A DNA stretch of 7,838 nt from Methanotrichaceae archaeon (GTDB lineage: Archaea > Halobacteriota > Methanosarcinia > Methanotrichales > Methanotrichaceae), in assembly GCA_013329455.1 (NCBI GenBank), contig DUKF01000202.1, forward strand, positions 1-7,838. Direction: 5' to 3'. The position numbers were made by a program, and so were the translations under genes. Positions within the stretch are counted from its first letter, which is position 1. Each line of letters begins with the position of its first letter. The notes below the pieces were generated by a model. That model had not been told where the DNA came from. It was given only the letters and a program-made list of their open reading frames with translations, and did no database searches. Shown here one piece after another: positions 4,802 through 7,838 of the stretch.

Positions 4802-5314
4802 ATGAAGCTTCCCGGTACCGAGACCCAACCGGAGAACGTCCACATCGCCATGGGAAAGCTGGAGATCAAACCAGGCATGACCTTTTTGGATCTTGGTTGC
4901 GGCTCTGGCGCAGTCTCCCTCGCTGCCTCCAGATTCACCGACAAAATCTACGGCATCGATCACAGATCCGAGGCAGTAGAGATGACCCAGGTCAAAGTCA
5001 CGGGCGGGACGTTCCTCTGCGGCGAAGCCGAGGAGATCATACCGGAACTGCCGAAGATCGACCGGTGCTTCATCGGAGGGACGAGGGGGATAGATGCTTT
5101 CTTTCCCGTGCTGATGGAGAAGACGGCTTCTGGCTCAGTCATCGTCGCGGATCTCGCCAGGATCGGGATCGCATCGAAGGTCATCGACCTGATGAAGAAA
5201 GAGGGGATCTTTGAGGAGGTCCTCCAGATAGGAATATCCAGAGGCTACGATCTGGCCGGCGACATCGCCCTCCGGCCCATGAATCCGATATTCATGGTGG
5301 TGGGCCGATGCTGA
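4802..5314 (+). CDS. cbiT: Cobalt-precorrin-6B C15-methyltransferase/decarboxylase CbiT
   Basis: CbiT methylates C15 of the corrin ring with S-adenosylmethionine and removes the C12 acetate carboxyl, a late step in anaerobic cobamide synthesis. The 170 residues form a Rossmann-type class I methyltransferase. TFLDLGCGSGAVSLAAS (27-43) is the SAM-binding motif I, YGIDHRSEAVEMTQ (50-63) holds the acidic residue for the ribose, and CFIGGTRGIDAFFPVL (89-104) is the CbiT signature stretch. LRPMNPIFMVVG (158-168) matches the family's C-terminal strand. The N-terminus (LPGTETQPENVHIAMGKLEI) begins a little later than in many relatives, which carry a GIPDexF segment first. The frame upstream stays open but has no start codon, so the leaderless ATG is the start. 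It is the first gene of the operon, 28 bases before cbiL. Confidence 0.92.
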   Translation: MKLPGTETQPENVHIAMGKLEIKPGMTFLDLGCGSGAVSLAASRFTDKIYGIDHRSEAVEMTQVKVTGGTFLCGEAEEIIPELPKIDRCFIGGTRGIDAFFPVLMEKTASGSVIVADLARIGIASKVIDLMKKEGIFEEVLQIGISRGYDLAGDIALRPMNPIFMVVGRC

Positions 5315-5352
5315 GGAGGTTTGAGTCCATGGAGATGATATCATGCTTATAG
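5313..5352 (+). promoter_or_regulatory. Strong Shine-Dalgarno and 7-codon mini-ORF overlapping the cbiL start
   Basis: GAGGAGGT (5313-5320) overlaps the cbiT stop and lies eight bases before an ATG at 5329. That ATG opens MEMISCL and ends at TAG 5350-5352. The cbiL ATG at 5343 lies inside this mini-ORF in another frame and has only the weaker GGAG at 5331-5334. Translation of the mini-ORF could couple or limit cbiL translation; this is inference. Confidence 0.45.
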
Positions 5353-5951
5353 GGGTCAGCCTCGGTCCCGGAGACCCAGAGCTATTGACCCGCAAGGCGG
5401 AAAAGGCCCTGAAGACCGCAGAGAAGGTCTTCGTCCCCGGCGAGATGGCGGCGGACATCGTCCGGCCCTACGCCGAGCCCGAGATCCTCGAGTTTCCGAT
5501 GATCTCGGACAAAAAGAGGCTCCAGGAGATCTGGTCCGAGAACGCCGACCACGTCGCCTCCTACGCCTCCAGGGCAGAAACGGCCTTCGCCTGCATCGGC
5601 GACGTCAACACCTTCTCCACCTTCTCCCACCTGAAAAGGGTGGTCAAGGAACGCCACCCCGAGGTCGAGATCGAGACGATCCCAGGCGTCGGGACCGTCC
5701 CGGCCCTGGCGGCGAAGTTCGGAGTGGACCTCTCAGAGTCTTTTTTGGTATCCGACGGATCTCCCGTGGAGACGGTGATCAGGATGAAAGCTGTCCGGCC
5801 CGCAAAGCTTGCAGCAGAGCTGAAGGAAGAGGGGTTCGACGAGTTCGTCCTCGGGACCAGACTCTACACCCCCGATGAGAGGATCGTTCGGGGAGAGATG
5901 CCGGATAAGAGCGACTACTTCAGTGTCCTCTGCGCCAGGAGGATAAGATGA
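5343..5951 (+). CDS. cbiL: Cobalt-precorrin-2 (factor II) C20-methyltransferase CbiL
   Basis: CbiL adds the C20 methyl group to cobalt-factor II, the first methylation after cobalt insertion and sirohydrochlorin formation. At 202 residues it is a compact member of the tetrapyrrole methylase (class III) family. IGVSLGPGDPELLTRKAEKAL (3-23) is the N-terminal glycine-rich motif. FACIGDVNTFSTFSHLKRVV (82-101) corresponds to the SAM-contacting GDPxxYST region of CbiL proteins, with V-N in place of the usual P-T. ETIPGVGTVPALAAKFG (111-127) is the third motif. The only in-frame start is the ATG at 5343; a TGA lies just upstream. The stop overlaps the next ATG (ATGA), so cbiF translation is probably coupled. 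The methylase family is certain; C20 specificity follows from the STFSHLK motif and operon context. Confidence 0.9.
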   Translation: MLIGVSLGPGDPELLTRKAEKALKTAEKVFVPGEMAADIVRPYAEPEILEFPMISDKKRLQEIWSENADHVASYASRAETAFACIGDVNTFSTFSHLKRVVKERHPEVEIETIPGVGTVPALAAKFGVDLSESFLVSDGSPVETVIRMKAVRPAKLAAELKEEGFDEFVLGTRLYTPDERIVRGEMPDKSDYFSVLCARRIR

Positions 5952-6658
5952 AAATTCACTTCGTCGGCGCTGGGCCCGGTGACCCGGAGCTGATCACCGT
6001 CAAGGGCGCAAGGCTCCTTGAAGAGGCAGACCTCGTCGTCTACGCGGGGTCCCTCGTCAACCCGGCCCTCCTGGAGAAACTGAAGGCGAGGCTCGTCGAC
6101 AGCAACACCATCAACCTCGAGGAGATCAACGGGATCATGCTCGAGGCCCTCGAAAAGGGCGAGAAGGTGGTGAGGCTCCACAGCGGTGATCCCGCCCTCT
6201 ACGGTGCGATCCTCGAGCAGATGAGGCCCCTGGAGGAGGCCGGAGTGGAGGTGGAGGTGGTCCCCGGCGTCTCCTCCCTCTTTGCGGTCGCCGCGACCCT
6301 CAAGACCCAGCTCACGTTGAAAGGGGTCTCCGAATCTCTGATCGTGACAAGGCCTGCTGGAACCACCCTAGAAAAAGACCAGATCCGGGATCTGTCCAGG
6401 TTCGGCACGACGATGGCGATATTTTTGGGGACGGACAAAATAAAGGAGACGATGAGGTCCCTCGAAGTATCGACGGATACGCCAGTGGCCGTCGTCTACC
6501 ACGCCTCCTGGCCCGACGAGAGGGTGATCATCGGCACCGTCAAGGACGTCGCCGATAAGGTGGAGGAGGCCGGGATTACCAAGAGCGCCCTGATCCTGGT
6601 GGGAAATGTCATATCGAGAAGCGGTTTTGGGAGGTCTCACCTATACCGAAGTCGGTAG
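5948..6658 (+). CDS. cbiF: Cobalt-precorrin-4 C11-methyltransferase CbiF
   Basis: CbiF methylates C11 of cobalt-precorrin-4, after ring contraction by CbiH and before CbiG acts. The 236 residues show the full tetrapyrrole methylase pattern: VGAGPGDPELITVKGARLL (6-24), VVYAGSLVNPALL (30-42, the YAGSLV signature of CbiF/CobM), VVRLHSGDPALYGAILEQM (74-92), and VVPGVSSLFAVAATLKTQLTLKGVSESLIVTR (104-135, read in two parts). The C-terminus (GRSHLYRSR) matches the RSxLY ending of the family. The family's usual LTLPxVSQ reads LTLKGVSE here. The start ATG overlaps the cbiL stop by four bases, with AGGAGGA at 5938-5944 just before it. Its last 16 bases overlap the proposed start of cbiG. Confidence 0.94.
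   Translation: MKIHFVGAGPGDPELITVKGARLLEEADLVVYAGSLVNPALLEKLKARLVDSNTINLEEINGIMLEALEKGEKVVRLHSGDPALYGAILEQMRPLEEAGVEVEVVPGVSSLFAVAATLKTQLTLKGVSESLIVTRPAGTTLEKDQIRDLSRFGTTMAIFLGTDKIKETMRSLEVSTDTPVAVVYHASWPDERVIIGTVKDVADKVEEAGITKSALILVGNVISRSGFGRSHLYRSR
6629..6645 (+). promoter_or_regulatory. Ribosome-binding site of cbiG facing an AUA codon
   Basis: GGGAGGT at 6629-6635 is a near-perfect Shine-Dalgarno. Seven bases further on is ATA (6643-6645) in the cbiG frame, with no ATG, GTG or TTG at a usable distance in any frame. AGGT (6632-6635) can also pair with ACCT (6639-6642), so a small hairpin could mask the site. Confidence 0.5.
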
Positions 6659-7536
6659 CGGTCCTGGTCTTCGACCGCAACCTCGCCGAAGGGGAAAGGA
6701 TCTCGAGCGCCCTCTCGGACCGGTACGAGCCCAAGATCGTGATCTACAGGAAGGACCACCCCGAGGAAACGCTGGAATCTCTGGAGAAGTTCGACCTGGT
6801 GGTGGCGGTGATGGCCGTCGGGATCGTGGTGAGAATGATCTCTCCGGCTCTGAAAAACAAGTGGACCGACGTGCCGGTGGTGGCCGTCGACGCCTCCCTG
6901 CGGTGCGCTGTTCCCGTCGTCGGGGGGCACCACGGAGCCAACGATCTGGCATATCATTTATCCGAAAAATTGGGTACCTACCCCGCCATCACCACCGCCA
7001 CCGATGCCGCCGACCGGCCCTCTCTCGAGGGGACGGCCAAAAAATTCGGCGCTTTTGTAGTTAACAGGGACTCCTCCAAGGACGTAAACCTAGCCTTCCT
7101 CAGAGAGGATGTCCCTATCATCAGGCTGAAGGGACCAAAGGTCGTTTTGGTGGACGATGATGTGGCGGTTTTGAAGAGCAGGGAGGGCGTCGTCGTCGGC
7201 CTCGGCGCGAGAAGGGGCATTGAGCCCTCCGAGGTGGCAGAGGCCGTCGCATCCGCCCTGAAATCCACGGGAAGAAGCGCCGAGGAGATCAGGGTGATCG
7301 CCACAGCCTGGATCAAGAAAGACGAGATCGGGATCACGAAGGCAGCAGAGAAGCTGGGATGTGAGGTCGTCTACCTGGGAAAGGAGATCCTCAACGCCCA
7401 GTCGCCGACGACGGAGTCGAGGGCCTCTTCCCTTGGCCTCGTGGGCGTGGCAGAGCCCGCGGCTCTCGCCTTATCCGAGAGGCTGATCATGCCCAAAAGG
7501 ATCTACGGGAGGGTGACCGTTGCCCTCGGAGAGTAA
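6643..7536 (+). CDS. cbiG: Cobalt-precorrin-5A hydrolase CbiG, apparent AUA start
   Basis: CbiG opens the lactone of cobalt-precorrin-5A and releases the former C20 with its methyl group as acetaldehyde. Read from ATA at 6643 the protein has 297 residues. The N-terminal strand and helix are SVAVLVFDRNLAEGERISSAL. The core is FDLVVAVMAVGIVVRMISPAL, then PVVAVDASLRCAVPVVGGHHGANDLA (GGHHGAN at 94-100) and ITTATDAADRPSLEG. The C-terminal domain begins near residue 184 (VVGLGARRGIEPSEVAEAV) and includes EIRVIATAWIKKDEIGITKAAEKLG and VGVAEPAALAL. The first ordinary start, GTG at 6739, falls inside the second strand (KIVIYRKD) and would delete the first strand and helix, so it is unlikely. The frame is open upstream to a TAA at 6556 but holds no ATG, GTG or TTG. 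Identity is firm; the exact start is the open question. Confidence 0.9.
   Translation: MPKSVAVLVFDRNLAEGERISSALSDRYEPKIVIYRKDHPEETLESLEKFDLVVAVMAVGIVVRMISPALKNKWTDVPVVAVDASLRCAVPVVGGHHGANDLAYHLSEKLGTYPAITTATDAADRPSLEGTAKKFGAFVVNRDSSKDVNLAFLREDVPIIRLKGPKVVLVDDDVAVLKSREGVVVGLGARRGIEPSEVAEAVASALKSTGRSAEEIRVIATAWIKKDEIGITKAAEKLGCEVVYLGKEILNAQSPTTESRASSLGLVGVAEPAALALSERLIMPKRIYGRVTVALGE
7508..7512 (+). promoter_or_regulatory. Ribosome-binding site deciding the cbiH TTG start
   Basis: GGAGG, within GGGAGGGTGA (7507-7516), lies seven bases before TTG 7520. In that frame a TGA occurs at 7514-7516, so TTG is the only start that precedes the conserved first strand. Confidence 0.6.
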
Positions 7537-7838
7537 GCTGTACATCGTCGGGATCGGGCCCGGCAGCCGGGCTCTTCTGACGAGGAAAGCGAAAGAGGCG
7601 ATAGCTGATTCTGAAAGCGTTGTCGGCTACAGACCCTACCTCGACCTCGTCTCCGACCTTCTGGAGGGAAAGACCGTCAGCTCCACCGGTATGGGACGGG
7701 AGGTGGATAGGGCCAGAGAAGCGGTTGACCTCCTCGATGGGGGATCTGTTGCCCTGATCAGCAGCGGCGACCCCAACGTCTACGGGATGGCGGGGCTGGG
7801 CCTCGAGGTCGCCTCGGGAAAAGTGGACCTCGACCGGG
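7520..7838 (+). CDS. cbiH: Cobalt-factor III C17-methyltransferase CbiH (partial, runs off the right edge)
   Basis: CbiH methylates C17 and contracts the macrocycle, producing the ring-contracted lactone that leads to the CbiF and CbiG substrates. The 106 residues visible contain the tetrapyrrole methylase N-terminal motif LYIVGIGPGSRALLTRKAKEAI (7-28), the CbiH/CobJ signature VVGYRPYLDLV (34-44), and ALISSGDPNVYGMAGLGLEV (78-97), whose SSGDPxVYGMA is typical of CbiH/CobJ. About 130 residues or more should follow beyond the window. It starts at TTG inside the last codons of cbiG, a 17-base overlap, with a good ribosome site, so its translation is probably coupled to cbiG. No stop codon occurs before the window end. 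Confidence 0.9.
   Translation, partial: MPSESKLYIVGIGPGSRALLTRKAKEAIADSESVVGYRPYLDLVSDLLEGKTVSSTGMGREVDRAREAVDLLDGGSVALISSGDPNVYGMAGLGLEVASGKVDLDR

Noticed and set aside
6606..7064. Plus-strand ORF of 152 codons across the cbiF/cbiG junction
   Set aside because: It is an Arg/Gly-rich out-of-frame reading of cbiF and cbiG, both of which are confidently identified.

Overview
The window looks like chromosomal DNA from a methanogenic archaeon. The evidence is a methanogen-type thymidylate synthase, an anaerobic (Co-early) cobamide-ring operon, TATA-box promoters with at least one apparently leaderless mRNA, T-tract terminators and strong GGAGG ribosome-binding sites. The GC-rich, Lys/Glu/Asp-rich coding style and gene content suggest the Methanotrichales/Methanosarcinales (Methanothrix-like). 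That placement is inference from sequence character, not a database match.

Left part (1-1300): a 49-residue ribbon-helix-helix (RHH) protein on + faces a LabA/NYN-type putative ribonuclease on -. The NYN promoter holds a perfect 20-bp palindrome, followed directly by a second perfect inverted repeat. About 500 bp of AT-richer DNA follows (797-1294) without a convincing gene, but with short tandem repeats and hairpins.

Middle part (1300-4720): a stand-alone short flavodoxin with its own promoter and terminator. Next is the decaying C-terminal half of an RsgA (YjeQ) GTPase, frameshifted and lacking its P-loop and one zinc ligand. Then come a secreted dienelactone-hydrolase-like lipoprotein ending in a hairpin/T8 terminator, the methanogen-type thymidylate synthase on -, and, divergent from it, a PD-(D/E)XK-type putative nuclease.

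Right part (4770-7838): a cobalamin/cobamide operon, cbiT-cbiL-cbiF-cbiG-cbiH, all on +, tightly packed or overlapping, and running off the right edge. The enzymes cover C20 methylation (CbiL), C17 methylation with ring contraction (CbiH), C11 methylation (CbiF), acetaldehyde extrusion (CbiG) and C15 methylation/decarboxylation (CbiT). Methanogens need the product for corrinoid methyltransferases. The most unusual points are here: cbiG appears to begin at an AUA codon seven bases after a perfect Shine-Dalgarno, and a 7-codon mini-ORF with the strongest Shine-Dalgarno of its intergenic gap overlaps the cbiL start. No clearly new multi-gene system was found.
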